64,000 nt of DNA, from contig JASJFT010000072.1 in assembly GCA_030770425.1 (NCBI GenBank), forward strand, positions 62,001 through 126,000, read 5' to 3'. A program made the translations under genes and the position numbers. This document shows positions 30,169 to 41,726 of this stretch, piece after piece. The notes beneath the pieces are model-generated. The model worked only from the letters and a program-made list of their open reading frames with translations. It had not been told where the DNA came from and ran no database searches. Source of the stretch: Darksidea phi (taxonomy: Eukaryota > Ascomycota > Dothideomycetes > Pleosporales > Lentitheciaceae). Positions within the stretch are counted from its first letter, which is position 1, and every line of letters begins with the position of its first letter.

Positions 30169-32394
30169 TCAAGCGCGCTCCGCCAGGCGCGTTGCCGTCA
30201 ACTTATGACCGGAGGGGCGTTCAGGGGCAGACTCCACTCGCTCCTCTCGCTGGAGATTCTCCAGAAGAACTTTGGGTACCGTGCCGTCCGGTGAAGGCCT
30301 AAGTTGACCTTTCGAAGCCTTCTGGCGTCGCCTCTCGCGTTCTTCAACGACGTCCCGCATAACTTTGACCAGCCCGCTCCAACCGATCTGGTTCGCGGCT
30401 GCAGGATGGCTAAAGAGCCTGTCAAGCAGGGGAAGTGGCAATGAAAGTAGGACAGTCGAAAGCACCTGTGCAATGGGGCTTGGCATCAGGTCGTCTTCTG
30501 GGGGAGCGTCGCCAAAACGAATCTTGCTCAAACGTGGATTGTGAGTGAGCTGTTTGGACTCGACGAGGATTGGCAGCCTTGGATGATGGTGCATTTCAGG
30601 CGCGAGTGTATAGAGTGAGAAGTCCGTTGGGAAGTTATACGCAATGAACTCAAGCGCGGCGTCCAGCAAGGGAAGGGCGTACGTCTCGAGAAGCCGACTA
30701 TCTTCTCCAACCGCACTAGGTTGTACAGCTGTTGTACCCGCTTCGAAACTGAAATGGAAGACTTGCTCGAGAGTGTCCCAACGGATGAGAGCCTTCGCGA
30801 TGCGCAGTCCGCAAGCCTGCATCTCGGGTATCTGTAGCACTCTGCCTGCAGCCGCATAGCTGATGGCTTGGCCCATACGCTTGTGAGCTTCATTGAGGGC
30901 GTAGCCTTGTTCGATGTTGCTGTCGTAGGGATCTAAGCCGTACAGGAATGACTGGACAGGCAGGAGCGGAGCGCCGTACAGAATCTTGAGGGCCTCGTGC
31001 AAAGATTCAGATGTAACAAACCTGTCATTCGTGAGTACATCAAGCAGCCGACGTGGGTCCTTCGTGCGGTATGCGGAGGGTGCGCTACGACGAAGGGCGT
31101 CCAGAATGACCGGGCTTCTGGACACTAAAGCTGCATGTACAGGTAGGGTCAGAAGAATGGTGTCCGGTGAGCGTATATGTAATATGTAATCAGTAAACTC
31201 AGGGTTACCGAACAAGCTGAACATGTGTTTCGCGATGTCGTAACCACCATGTGCGGTCTCCTGTGGGCGCGGCGCGTTTCCTTTGGCATATAGGATGGTT
31301 TGAGGCTCTTCGCCAAACTGTGACTTGCTAGGAGACTGAGACTGAGACCTCGTGACACCGTTCATCGCAAGCGGCGCACCTCGTGGGGAAAACTGCCCCT
31401 GGTAAGGTACATGGTACGACGGTGTGACGGCCGGGATGGAGGCAGAATGATAGTCTTGACCGTGGTACATGCTCTCAGGTGGCGGTGCCATAGTATATGC
31501 AGGATAGAGCCACGGCGCTGCAGCAGAGTCCGAAGGGTGATGGGTGTGGCCAGGGAAGAATGGTGGAGCAAGATGGGGAGCAAATCCCGGCGGAGGACGC
31601 GCAAAAGCTTGCTGCTGCCCACGCATGTCTGGTTCCGACTCTTTTGGGGTTGAGGGCATGGCAGGAGACTCCTGTACCGCGCCCCCAAATACAAGACCCT
31701 CAACGCTTGGCTGGACCCGATGGGCGGGGAGATCGGCAGATAGCGGAAGGAAGGGGGGCTCGATACCCTCTACGCTCGATGTCTGCGACGCTGGCTCCTC
31801 CTTGGGATAGAAGACCAGGGGGAGCTCAGCCGGGACGCTGGGGTTGTGGCGGTCGCCATTGATGCCTGCAGCCTCCGGCTCGAGCTGCGGTACGGAAGGC
31901 GTCTCGTTCGCGACTTCTTGATGCCGAGGTGCTTCAACATCTGTTTGTTGCAATGTCAGAGCCTGTCTCTCAAAAGCGGCAAAGCTACAGCGGGATGGAG
32001 ACAGACCTTGGGTAGTCACCACCGCGACCTCAACATGGTCGTCTCCAGAGCGAGCAGGAGAGCTTGCCAGTCCCGACTCCTCTACATGGCCATTGTCGAC
32101 AGCGGATGTCTTGGAGTCGGGTGTCAGAGGGACCTGGACGGGCGTAGCAGCGCGCTCTTCCGGTTCCTTCTCCGGTGCTGGTTGTGGTTCGGGCTCGGAC
32201 TGAGTCACGGCTGCTGTTGTAGACTCATCCGGCGTGATAGGTCGCACAGGAGCGGGCGGTCGAGAGAAACGATGCGGAATGGCCGGTATGATGCGCGCGA
32301 CAGAGCGGCGGGCTTGCCTCTGGGACGCGGTGGCGGCATCGGCAGAGATTGGCGCCATGGTGAGGGCTGGTGCGACCAAGCGAGGGAAGGGCAA
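30169..32394 (-). CDS. BTB/POZ-domain protein with long disordered N-terminus
   Basis: An intronless 741-residue protein. The first 390 residues are Pro/Ser/Glu-rich and look disordered. A BTB-like fold starts about residue 395 (FTDYILHIRSPDTILLTLPVHAALVSRSPVIL, with the usual D and the H-x-x-L-V-SRS pattern), followed by an all-helical part to about residue 640 and a basic C-terminus (EERERRRQKASKG). BTB domains dimerise and often link to Cul3 ubiquitin ligases, but nothing here shows the partner. The second ATG at 32358 (MAPISADAA) is an equally good start. It is divergent from the gene at 33347. Confidence 0.75.
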   Translation of the reverse strand: MPFPRLVAPALTMAPISADAATASQRQARRSVARIIPAIPHRFSRPPAPVRPITPDESTTAAVTQSEPEPQPAPEKEPEERAATPVQVPLTPDSKTSAVDNGHVEESGLASSPARSGDDHVEVAVVTTQGLSPSRCSFAAFERQALTLQQTDVEAPRHQEVANETPSVPQLEPEAAGINGDRHNPSVPAELPLVFYPKEEPASQTSSVEGIEPPFLPLSADLPAHRVQPSVEGLVFGGAVQESPAMPSTPKESEPDMRGQQQAFARPPPGFAPHLAPPFFPGHTHHPSDSAAAPWLYPAYTMAPPPESMYHGQDYHSASIPAVTPSYHVPYQGQFSPRGAPLAMNGVTRSQSQSPSKSQFGEEPQTILYAKGNAPRPQETAHGGYDIAKHMFSLFGNPEFTDYILHIRSPDTILLTLPVHAALVSRSPVILDALRRSAPSAYRTKDPRRLLDVLTNDRFVTSESLHEALKILYGAPLLPVQSFLYGLDPYDSNIEQGYALNEAHKRMGQAISYAAAGRVLQIPEMQACGLRIAKALIRWDTLEQVFHFSFEAGTTAVQPSAVGEDSRLLETYALPLLDAALEFIAYNFPTDFSLYTLAPEMHHHPRLPILVESKQLTHNPRLSKIRFGDAPPEDDLMPSPIAQVLSTVLLSLPLPLLDRLFSHPAAANQIGWSGLVKVMRDVVEERERRRQKASKGQLRPSPDGTVPKVLLENLQREERVESAPERPSGHKLTATRLAERA

Positions 32395-33346
32395 ATAGCG
32401 GCTCCAAGATAATTGCGCGCGACTGGAGGAATGCCAATTATCCTGGAGCGCCCGGGAGGAAGAGGGAGGCGAAAGGACCGGTGGCAGAGGGAGTGGAGGA
32501 AGGCGTTTGCGTGTGAGGTGCTCGGGGAGATGCCGACCATGTGGGGATCCCGAATTTGATAGACGCTAAGCCTTGGATTTGGCGCCTGCGTCACCTTGCG
32601 CCGTGAAAATCCCGAAACGGGGAAAATCCCGACACGCTCTCGTTTAGTCATCCGCCCTTCAACGTGGGTCATACATCTCCGCTGCTCATATGGGCCGTCT
32701 ACTTTCTCTTCACCGCACCCACAGCGTCCTTCGCGCTCCATTGGCAAGAAGATGGCACATCAAACGGTTTGCGCTCACTGACATGTTGTGCTCCGCAGCG
32801 TGCGTCAAAGGCTCGGACGTTACCAGCCACCAAGAAGCGAGGTCATCCAAAGGGGCGTTAGTACTAGTCGTACTACAGAGGTGACTTGACCATGCGATAC
32901 ACAAGACGTTCTTGTTTATACCGCAGAGTTATCGTTGCCAGAAGGCTGTCTGCCGCGCTTGTCTTCGCGAGAGCTTCGAACATTCATATACGTCGACGCG
33001 AACTATCACTCATAGCCTGCTCCACATCACGCATTCCGGGGGCAAACCCCTGATTAGACCTCCAGTACGGCTTGAGAGCCTCTTCGTCCGTAAACGCCAA
33101 TGCCCTCCGACCAATTGCCTCCTCCGAATCGCCACTTCCACGACTCCTTTACCATAGCATTGACTCTTTCCTCTGACTACCTCTCCACGTGGCGTAAGCC
33201 CCTCGTAATCATGCTGTTTTACATATGGCGTGTTTCCCATGCTTCCTCTCACTTCTCAAGCTACAGCATCCTAGGGCATTCTCCGCCATTCAATCAGCAC
33301 CCTTACTCCTAAATTGCATCTTTCACAACTTCCCGACGAGCCGTTA
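32395..33346. promoter_or_regulatory. Divergent intergenic region
   Basis: About 950 bp between two divergent start codons, holding both promoters. Several short frames exist, none with recognisable content. GGAAAATCCCG and GTGAAAATCCCG-like direct repeats are visible around 32602-32631. Confidence 0.4.
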
Positions 33347-35380
33347 ATGGCACCAGGAGGAGCTCGCCCCAACCTGCAAGACCAACCCTCTCCACTCCGA
33401 CAACCGTACACGCCGCGACCGCTAAAACACAATCGCTGCCGTGATTTCCAGAAGCAGAACCCTCTAGCAACATCCGAGACCTGGCATGAAAAATGTATTC
33501 CCAAACATGGATTTGCTCCTACACGTAAGCTGAGTTCATTTTCCAATGGCAGCCCGGTTGATGGTTTGGCAGCCAACCGATTCAGCGTATTAGCGGAGCC
33601 CGAACAGTCTCCAACGCAGACGGAGTGGGTGTTTGACTTCGTCCAGCCATCGAATCCGGCCAGACGACGCGGTAAACGGGGTGGTAAACACAACAAACTC
33701 AAATATGAAGCACGAAAGCGCCGGGAAGCAGGAAAAAGCGATGGGTTGGGAGACTTGTGCGAGAAAATCGCGGCGCTGTGTCTGGACGAGCCACCGAAGA
33801 TATCAACCGCAGGTGTGACTCCTAAAGCGCCGTCACAGAACAGTATACCAAGGGCCGGCTTCAGTCTTCCCACGGATACGATTAGACATGATTGGATGCC
33901 CCAGCCTCGCCCAAACGCAGATTCGTCGTCTTTGGGTGAACCTAAACCGCATTGCTCGGACAGTGCTCCTCTTTTGCAGCCTCCCAAGCGCTGCATACCG
34001 AAGACCAAAGCAGCCCCTTCACTTTCAGAGACAGCAGAACTCAAGCGTAAGACTTCACGCTTCTTCCCCCGGTCGGCGTTCCTCGCTAGCCCCCCAAGTG
34101 TTGCTTGTCGAGCAACAGCCAAGGTTACCACTCCACCAGTGCTCACGAGGGAGGAAGCATCTGGGAAGCAACTCTGTGTCGCTCCTCCCACGACGGTGCA
34201 GAAGGCATCTCCATCGACGGTATGTCAAGCTATTGCATCGCAGGCTGCTAGTTCTACTTCTTTTAGATCCCCACCAGTATCACACGTTCCTCGACCTTCA
34301 TTTCCTCCATCATTTGCGCAGACGCCGCGTTCTGTTTCCCGTCCTATCACATGTGGGAAACCGTCAATAATGGCTTCGCCACCTAATCCGCTACCTATCA
34401 CTCCACCTCAAGCCGTATCACCAACTCTCTCGATTTCTCCTATCATCTCAACTGTGCCACTGCCAGCCCGTGCACCTGGCAACGTCCCGGCAATGCCGTT
34501 CTTACAGCCCTCACGAGGACCGCCGTCTTTACCCCCACGATCAATATCTGCACGGGACACACTTCAGCCTTGGACAATGTCAGGCTTTGATAACCCAGGA
34601 CAGACGTCTCCGCAGTCACTGATCACAACGTCCATCACATCTCCGTACCCTTTTATCGCGCCACGGAAGCCCAGCCCAACAATTCGCAGCGGCGCCCTCT
34701 TTGCGAATCCAAAGCCGAAGCCCAAGCCCAAGCCGATGGTACCCTACATACCTAGTCTACCAAAGCGCGATGATATCGCGCCACTCAATTCAGTAGCGCA
34801 GTTCGAGCTGCAAGAGTTCCTGAATATGGGCCATGCAATTACATGCTGGTGTTCCCGGTACTCTCCGCCTTCCTGTCGCTCCCCTTCTCCCGACGCAGTC
34901 CTCCGCCCGCGATCGCGCAACCAGCACACGGTAGTCCGAAAGCGGAAGTTCGACGAGTCGGCCACGATGGCTGATATGGACGCTGTCTCGTTATCGTCTT
35001 CGTCAGCGAGCTCGCATTTTGAGTTTAAGGACCTCGGCTCTACCGGCTACGACATCTTGACGCCGAGTGGTAGTGAATATGAAGGGGTAAGTAAATTACA
35101 CAAGGAAGAGGACTGGATGCTCGTAACTTCAGAAGATGACCGTCATATGGAATTGCAACCACTGCGGACACGTGCGCAGGAACTCTTGTCCGACCCGGAG
35201 CTTTTATCTCGACCGGCCAGTGTTGTGTCGTATCCTACACCGCCTCAAACCCTAACCCTCACGCCTCGCAATCCAACTCCCACAGCATCCGGAAACAGCG
35301 AAACCACTACCAGGACGTCTGGATCGGGTGTCTCCAACGCCTTGATGAGCCCCTGGGCAACGCCAACTTACTCTCTGTAG
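33347..35380 (+). CDS. Hypothetical Pro/Ser-rich disordered protein
   Basis: A single frame of 677 residues from the ATG at 33347. I do not recognise the family. Most of it is proline- and serine-rich and predicted to be disordered by composition. A basic patch at about 105-130 (ARRRGKRGGKHNKLKYEARK) could be a nuclear localisation or RNA-binding signal. A KPKPKPKPKP run lies near residue 465, and a Cys-containing stretch (ITCWCSRYSPPSCR) near 507. The C-terminal third has acidic and hydrophobic segments (EDWMLVTSEDD). A perfect donor GTAAGT at about 35086 lacks an acceptor at fitting distance, so I leave it as one exon. The long antisense frame over its start is a by-product. Confidence 0.65.
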   Translation: MAPGGARPNLQDQPSPLRQPYTPRPLKHNRCRDFQKQNPLATSETWHEKCIPKHGFAPTRKLSSFSNGSPVDGLAANRFSVLAEPEQSPTQTEWVFDFVQPSNPARRRGKRGGKHNKLKYEARKRREAGKSDGLGDLCEKIAALCLDEPPKISTAGVTPKAPSQNSIPRAGFSLPTDTIRHDWMPQPRPNADSSSLGEPKPHCSDSAPLLQPPKRCIPKTKAAPSLSETAELKRKTSRFFPRSAFLASPPSVACRATAKVTTPPVLTREEASGKQLCVAPPTTVQKASPSTVCQAIASQAASSTSFRSPPVSHVPRPSFPPSFAQTPRSVSRPITCGKPSIMASPPNPLPITPPQAVSPTLSISPIISTVPLPARAPGNVPAMPFLQPSRGPPSLPPRSISARDTLQPWTMSGFDNPGQTSPQSLITTSITSPYPFIAPRKPSPTIRSGALFANPKPKPKPKPMVPYIPSLPKRDDIAPLNSVAQFELQEFLNMGHAITCWCSRYSPPSCRSPSPDAVLRPRSRNQHTVVRKRKFDESATMADMDAVSLSSSSASSHFEFKDLGSTGYDILTPSGSEYEGVSKLHKEEDWMLVTSEDDRHMELQPLRTRAQELLSDPELLSRPASVVSYPTPPQTLTLTPRNPTPTASGNSETTTRTSGSGVSNALMSPWATPTYSL

Positions 35381-36548
35381 AAGGAGGATATATGTGACGA
35401 ATGCCTGGACTGCAAGTGCGCTTGTGCGACTGGAGACACAAGTGCAGTTGATTGGCCCACGCTCCAGGAAGCATCCAACATCAAGCGGACAAGACGTGAG
35501 AGGAGCAAGGCGAGAAGCAGTGCAGATGTAGACCGGGGGAAGATGTGGGATGGTGTTGTCCACTGATTCAACTAAAAAAACAGACAATGGGTACCTTGGG
35601 GCTCGATATTGTCGCTGAGGGGTGGTGCTGTGATGAGCCTCTCTGGTCTTGCGCTTAGAGTGCATTAAGTTGGATAGATGTATGATGGGCGGTTTGAGAT
35701 GGTATCATTACTTACTCTTTGAACGGTCTAGCTTGTTGTAGCTTAATCTGATTCCTCTCTGACGGCGTCTTCTTCGTCCTATTGAGCACATATTTGGCAA
35801 GATTCTTCAACGTACAGTGACTTTAGTTTGCGGATTTTCATTAGGTTTAACGTAACTCACTAGCTAGTTATCTGGATAGCAAGTGTATACGCACCAGCCA
35901 CCACTCCCATGCGTACTTGGGGTAAAATTCTTTAGCAAACGTCTAAAGAAAAAAACCCCCCTAACTACTAAAACGCGGATTACTATTAGCCCCGGAAATA
36001 TATACCCTTTCCAATTAAGCTGCCGTACAGCGTTCCCTTGCTCTCATTCAACATCTACATTCAAATGAAGTTTCTAGATGTTAGGCACAGTATCTTGTTT
36101 CACCATTCAAGACTAGAACCTGCGCCTCTCGCCTCTCTCACACCCTGTAGAAACCGGTCTAATGCTTAGTTACACCAAGATGCATGCTCCTTGCTTCAAA
36201 AGCCTATCTTCATTCCCAAGACTAATCTGTACATCGATGTAATCTAAACTCTGACTCGCGCCGAGCAGTGGGATATCTTCCTACCCAACAAGCCCGAAAG
36301 AGGGAGGGTGAAACTATCTAAGCCGCGTACCCACCACACGACGGTTAATTAGAAAAAAACCACCCGGCCAAAAAAAGAGAGCCTGGACTCCGATTCATAT
36401 GAAAAACGCCCTGTCCTCCATCTCATTGCAATATGCACACGTCTCTTGCCCTGCCTCGCCCATACACATGCACCAATCACAACCCTTTTTTCCTTATCCC
36501 GCCTTTTATAGATCTACGCCACCTCCTTTCAGCACTCCGCAAGGAATC
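35381..36548. other. Intergenic region between convergent genes
   Basis: About 1.2 kb with no gene seen. The section from about 35800 to 36060 is AT-rich with many TA steps and may be decayed repeat DNA. From 36400 the sequence is the probable 3' UTR of the minus-strand gene. Confidence 0.35.
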
Positions 36549-39128
36549 CTACTCCTGCGTTTGTGCCCTCGTGGTCCCACCGCCACCCATCCTTTCAATA
36601 TTACTTAGAAGCCTACTCTTCCCTCCAGTTGTACTGCGGCTCGGTCCTGGAGCACCGCCTCCATATCCAAAGCCGCCGGGCGCCCTCAGACCAGAGGGTT
36701 TGCCGATCCCGCTACCGCCGTTACTACCACGCTCACCGAGTGCACTACCCGGCCGCCCACCACCGAGTCCCGAGCCAGGACGGTTCGAGGCGGGTGCGGG
36801 AGCACCGCCGCCAGCAGGGAAGCCGGTGCTACGCGTAGAGTGGTCAGCCGGCGGGGGAAGAGCTAAGGAAGATTTTGGAGGGCCGGAAGAGGAAGAGCGA
36901 GCTTGGGACTTGCGGAATTCTTCTTGCTGCAGTTCTTCCATCTGAGCGCCGCACATGACAAGCATTTGCTCTGCTGCTGCAACCAGTTCGCCCTTTTCTA
37001 CACGTTCTGCTTCAAGGTCTTGGAGTAGGGAATCGTGTGAGGAACGTAGGGACTCGAGTTCGGATTGTAGACCAACCACCTTTGCCTTGAGATTCTCGAT
37101 TTCAGATTTCTGGGATTCGAGGAGTTTAAGGTCATCTGGGCTAGATGAAGGGGCTGAAGCGGTAGAGCACTTGTCGCATTTGCTCTGAGTCTCACTGAGG
37201 TCCGCATCCGCAGGTAGAACTTTAGAGAAAGTATCGTCGCGCTTCTTTTCCGCTTCCTCGACCTGCCTCTCGAGACGGATGATTTGAACACGAAGCTCTT
37301 TGCACCTCTCATCTGCCTTCTTCTGATAATTGTCCTTGAGTGCTTTGATCTTCTTCTCATGCTTCGCCTTGTACGCGGAATGCAAATCTCGCGCAACCTC
37401 ATTCACCTTCTCTGCAACCGCAGCCTGACACTCGAGCTCCGAGTAGATCTTCTTCCCCTCTTCTTCCGGATTGATCATTGTAGTCATGTCCACGTTCTTG
37501 CTCTCAGCTTCAATAAGCTTGGTTTCGAGATCAGAAGAACGAGCGTCAGCCTCTTCGGCGCGCTTTTCAGCTTCAGCTAGGCGGGCGAGGAGAGCTTCCC
37601 GTTCTGTATCATTGCGAGCCATTTCAGACTGAACGTCTTGCAGGAGGTTTTGCACTTCTTCACCTTTCTTTTTCCAATCTGTCATCTGCGCTTCGGCATA
37701 TTCGCGGGTTGACCTTTCGTCCCGAAGAGCCTCTTGTGCTTCGCCTACGCGGCGCTCGGCGTCAGAAACCGCTTGAACTAGGGATTCGACTTGCGCCTCC
37801 TTTCCGGATAGACTAGCTGTGAGCGACGAGATCTGAGACTGAAAAGTCGATTTCAATGACTCTAGTTCTCGAATCGTGACAGTGGGGACGGAGCGTGGTG
37901 TTGGTGGCGGAGGCAATTCAAAATCAAGCAAGTTCAGTAGCTGGCGGCTATGCCCAGGCGTTGACGGCACATGTGAAGTTCCTCCTTTGGCAGGCGACCG
38001 CTGGTTTTGGTAAAACGAGAGGAGGTTTGGCTCTGTTGTTGACCTGGGGGGAGAACCACGGCCTCGTGAAGGAGAAGCACGCCGAGAACTGGAGAAAGCC
38101 TCAAACTGTGCGGTGAAGTCCAGAAGTAGGTTTGTTGTGTCGTTCTCTTTGCGCGAACGACGAGGTGTCGGTGAAGGTGTGCGCTCAGGGCGACGAACTG
38201 TGGAGGGCGTCGCTTGCGCTCGAGCGCGAGGCGTAGCCTTGATCGAATCAGCATGACACTTATAGAGGTGGTGATTATGACCTACCTGACCAAGCAGATC
38301 GCTCCTTGTAGGGCTATTCCTCAGGACAGCGAATTTTGTCATATCCACACCGGGCATTTCAGAGAACGCGCTGAAGCACGTATCGTCAATATCCAACGAA
38401 GAAAGTTCTGGGCCATCTGAGTTGAATTCGGTATCCTCAATGCCCGTATTATCAAGCTCAGGCACTCCATTGTGGGTTTGATAAGTAGTCGATCGTTCAT
38501 GACTCTCACTGCGCGTCTCCTCCATGAACCTCATAGCGACCGTCAGCCCCTCATTGTCGCGCAACGCGGGCTCCTTGTGTGATGAAGAGGGGCGCTTCGA
38601 AGGTGTAGGGAGAATTTCGGGAACGTTGTCTTGAAGCGAGACCGGCAGGCGCTGCGTCGATTCGGCTGAGGCGTTACGAGACGATTTCGAGGGCGAGCTC
38701 CTCCGCGACCGACTACTCATCACCGATTCAGGCCGCTCCATCGCAAGCTGCTTGACCGGCGAGCTCTTCTTAGGACTCGTCCCACTCCCTGTACTATACT
38801 TCGCCGCCTCTTCCTGAAATTCATCCATCATCTGCCTTGAAGAAGACTTCTTTGTAGGACTCGTCCTTTCCTTCAACCCAAACCCGGACTTCTTCTCTGG
38901 CGAGACCTTGAACGCCGACTGCGGCGCCTCATCATTGATATCAATCAGCGACTTAACGGGTGTTGGAGTAGGCGCAACGTTCTCTTGGTCGTCGTGGTCA
39001 AGGTGCGATACAAAGGGCGAAGATGGCGGATCGTGCCAGGTCATGTCGAAATCGTCATTGTTGCTAGAAGTAAGGTTGGAGACAGAGTTGAGTTTCTCTG
39101 GGGATAGCGTTGACATTGGTTCCACCAT
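36549..39128 (-). CDS. Coiled-coil protein, Slk19/kinetochore-spindle-like
   Basis: An intronless 859-residue protein. The first 420 residues are Ser/Pro-rich with many SP/TP sites (for example ERTSPTKKSSS, TPSTVRRPERTPSP), suggesting cyclin-dependent kinase control. From about 430 to 780 it is heptad-rich coiled coil. The segment VNEVARDLHSAYKAKHEKKIKALK fits the conserved block of the fungal central kinetochore-associated (Slk19) family, proteins that join kinetochores and the anaphase spindle. The C-terminus is glycine/proline-rich (GGGAPAPASNRPGSGLGGGRPGS). The second ATG (five codons on) could also be used. Family assignment is moderate; a TACC/Alp7-type or other spindle pole coiled-coil protein is the main alternative. 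Confidence 0.6.
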   Translation of the reverse strand: MVEPMSTLSPEKLNSVSNLTSSNNDDFDMTWHDPPSSPFVSHLDHDDQENVAPTPTPVKSLIDINDEAPQSAFKVSPEKKSGFGLKERTSPTKKSSSRQMMDEFQEEAAKYSTGSGTSPKKSSPVKQLAMERPESVMSSRSRRSSPSKSSRNASAESTQRLPVSLQDNVPEILPTPSKRPSSSHKEPALRDNEGLTVAMRFMEETRSESHERSTTYQTHNGVPELDNTGIEDTEFNSDGPELSSLDIDDTCFSAFSEMPGVDMTKFAVLRNSPTRSDLLGQVGHNHHLYKCHADSIKATPRARAQATPSTVRRPERTPSPTPRRSRKENDTTNLLLDFTAQFEAFSSSRRASPSRGRGSPPRSTTEPNLLSFYQNQRSPAKGGTSHVPSTPGHSRQLLNLLDFELPPPPTPRSVPTVTIRELESLKSTFQSQISSLTASLSGKEAQVESLVQAVSDAERRVGEAQEALRDERSTREYAEAQMTDWKKKGEEVQNLLQDVQSEMARNDTEREALLARLAEAEKRAEEADARSSDLETKLIEAESKNVDMTTMINPEEEGKKIYSELECQAAVAEKVNEVARDLHSAYKAKHEKKIKALKDNYQKKADERCKELRVQIIRLERQVEEAEKKRDDTFSKVLPADADLSETQSKCDKCSTASAPSSSPDDLKLLESQKSEIENLKAKVVGLQSELESLRSSHDSLLQDLEAERVEKGELVAAAEQMLVMCGAQMEELQQEEFRKSQARSSSSGPPKSSLALPPPADHSTRSTGFPAGGGAPAPASNRPGSGLGGGRPGSALGERGSNGGSGIGKPSGLRAPGGFGYGGGAPGPSRSTTGGKSRLLSNIERMGGGGTTRAQTQE

Positions 39129-39469
39129 GTTTTCGGCTGGAGAAAATGATCGAAGCTGTGGTCGGCGTTATGATGTTCGATGTATTGCGAGCAAGGTGAG
39201 ACGGTTTGTTTGTAAACAACGAGCTGACTAGTCCTAACTGGGAACTAGAGTCAACAATTCCGACGTAGATCCGACTCGGAACGCTTGGACGTCCAGACCT
39301 TTAAATTGTTTGGTACCATCATCTATTCTTTCATGTACGAACACTAGATTAAATGCTCAGGGGCACAGATACTCGAAACGCCGCAACGTAGATACCAACA
39401 CCAGAATTTACCCTCTATTTTCTTACATGCAAGCTTCCATATAAACGCCCACGAACGTTACCCTGCAAC
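39129..39469. other. Intergenic region between two minus-strand genes
   Basis: 341 bp holding the upstream region of the coiled-coil gene and the 3' UTR of the VPS9 gene. Nothing else is recognised. Confidence 0.4.
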
Positions 39470-41726
39470 TCAATAGTTGATCGCTCCCCTCATCGCAGCA
39501 GCTAATCTTTGATATTCCTTCAACAGTTCATCAACCTCCTTCAACTTCAGCTCCTGCGCATCCTTTGCGTCCAAAAAGCGCTTCACGGGTGGTGTGGTCT
39601 TCCTGAGCGCCTCAAGCGCTGCAACAGCTCTCACGCCTTTGTCGTCAACATGCGGCGCTTCGCTCGATCCACCTGATACAGATCGAGTAGTTGGCGGCGA
39701 AGTCGCTAGCTGCTTGGTCTGCTCTGTACTAGGCACGGCCATCGTCGGTGTACTTGTATTGCTGCTCATAGCGCGACCGAATCTAGGCAAGACGTTCATG
39801 CTCGCGAAACGATTGAGCGGATTGAAGTTGTTTCCAATGTTACGGATAGAATCAACTGCTGACGGGTTGCTTGGAGCAGGAGGCTCCGTCTTGACCGTTG
39901 TTAATGACGGCTTTCCATCATTCGATGAAGCTGTAAATGCCACACGCTTGCCACTGCTACTACCGCCAGAGTGCGTTGAGTCCACACTATGGTCTCGAAT
40001 CGGTCGTCTGCCAGCAAATAGATCCGTCATCTTTGCACCTAGATCCAGTCTGGCCCTATCCTCGGGGCGGTCCTCCTCCACAATGGAGCTGGCGACGCTC
40101 ACGCTGGCGTTATCCTCTTCATCGATACGAGAGGGCGAGCTCACTAGCTTTCGCGCTTCTTCCAGCGTCTTCGGTAGCTCTGGCTCGTGGATAGGGCTGT
40201 TTGGATCCTGGTCTTTGATCTTACCGAAGAAGAACTTGAAGCTGTTATCCAGGGTGTTGTTGATCCTTCCCAAGGCTTGATCGGCCGAGTCAAGGATAGA
40301 GTCACGGACAGCATCAGAGGCCGCCTCAATGCGGTTTGTCTGCGCCTGGATCAAATTGCTTAAGCGACGCTGCGCCTTCGTGGTTGGACTGGGTGGCTCT
40401 TTCGGCGCGCCAAGTTTAGCAGTCGATGTACCGACGGTTTGTGCGAGATCAGGCGCCTGGGACAGGCCTAATGCCATGGGCGTAACCTCTGATCGCGGTG
40501 TTGGCGGTCTCGAATTTAACTTTTCTAATCCTGCGCCTTCGTCTGCACGAAGTGATGATAAATCCACGGTTTCTAGAAAGGAAATGGCAGCCTCAAGATT
40601 TACCAAACAGTAAGCTGTCTCGCCATCCATGCGGCTGGAGCCTCGAAATCTCTGGATGAACTTCAAATCCCCGATTACGTTTAGACTTGGTGGCGGCATA
40701 GTGATGAGGGTGAAGATCAACGTCGGCAGGATTTCGTCGGCTGAGGAAGATGCTGGAAAGATTTTTGATAGAGCTTCGACGATGGATTTGTGCGCTGCAG
40801 TCAGATGGTGGAGCTTGCCTAGTGGGTATCGCTCGTTGTTCATCTTGAGGAGGTCGTCCCTAGCAGAGGACAGCCATTCTCTAATCCCGTCCTCCCTCTC
40901 TTTGCTTTTCTGTCGCTCTTCTTCGGTCAAGCCTTCGGCAGTCATCAATAACTCTCTCAAGCCGATTCCGACGAGCGACAGGGCAGCAGTGCGCGATCTG
41001 AGCTTGTGGTCTCTTTCTTCGTCATCGGTACTACGGTGTCGCCATATCCTGTCGTAGACCTTTTCACACACGGCGCGCTCCACAGCCTCTTCTAGTGCAG
41101 CCCGTTTCACTTCGAGCAGTCTTCTGGCCTTCTTCCTGTCTGACATCTCGGTTGCACTGAGCATCTGTTGTTCTCCGCCATCGCCGCTCCCTGATCGGAT
41201 AGACCCAGGCCGGCTCGAAGCGGGTGTCTTCTTGTATGTATCGCTCGTCAAACGAGCGGATAGGGTAGCGATATGTGTGCTGATCTTGGCCGATGCGCGT
41301 GTGTAGAAGTCTTGGAAGAGGTCGGAGAGGGCATCGGCGGAGAGCGGGCTTGGGTGGACTTTGGCAGAGAGCGACTCAAGGAACCTGTCAAGGTGTTAGT
41401 TCTAGGCTCAATCCGGGAATCTGTCTCGGACGGTACCTTTCGGTTAGGCTCCGGATCTCAATGGGAAGCTCCTCGAAGCTATCCGGAACTCCACTCTCAT
41501 GTTCAGTCTCTGCCTCTCCATCTTCTTTCGCGGCAAAGACGTCTCTGTCGGGGTGCCCGTCCTCTTCGTTAGGTAACAATGTAATCTTCAGGGGGTCTGC
41601 GATGGCGGGAAGCGGGGGTCCCTGAAGCGTGCTCGCTCTACTCCGAGATCGCGCATCCTTCGCCTGAGAGGCCTCTAGGCGAGTGAAGGACTTGGATGTA
41701 TGCAGGTTCTTAGGTCTTTCGGCCAT
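39470..41726 (-). CDS. VPS9-domain protein (Rab5-type GTPase exchange factor)
   Basis: Exons 41726-41437 and 41384-39470, joined over a 52-nt intron (GTACCG, CTAAC, ACAG), give 734 residues. The N-terminal exon is hydrophilic; a helical region at about 150-240 (ALEEAVERAVCEKVYDRIWRH) leads into the VPS9 catalytic core at about 270-390, with LHHLTAAHKSIVEAL, SADEILPTLIFTLI and the signature MDGETAYCLVNLEAAISFLE. VPS9 domains load GTP on Rab5/Vps21-type GTPases at endosomes. The C-terminal half is Ser/Pro-rich and disordered with a short final helix. I chose the ATG at 41726 (MAERPKNLHTSK) because the frame upstream is not conserved-looking. Its start is 441 bp from that of Atg15, on the other strand. 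Confidence 0.88.

Noticed and set aside
33271..34191. 306-codon minus-strand frame
   Set aside because: It lies opposite the start of the plus-strand gene at 33347, has no family-like sequence, and is explained by the composition of that gene.
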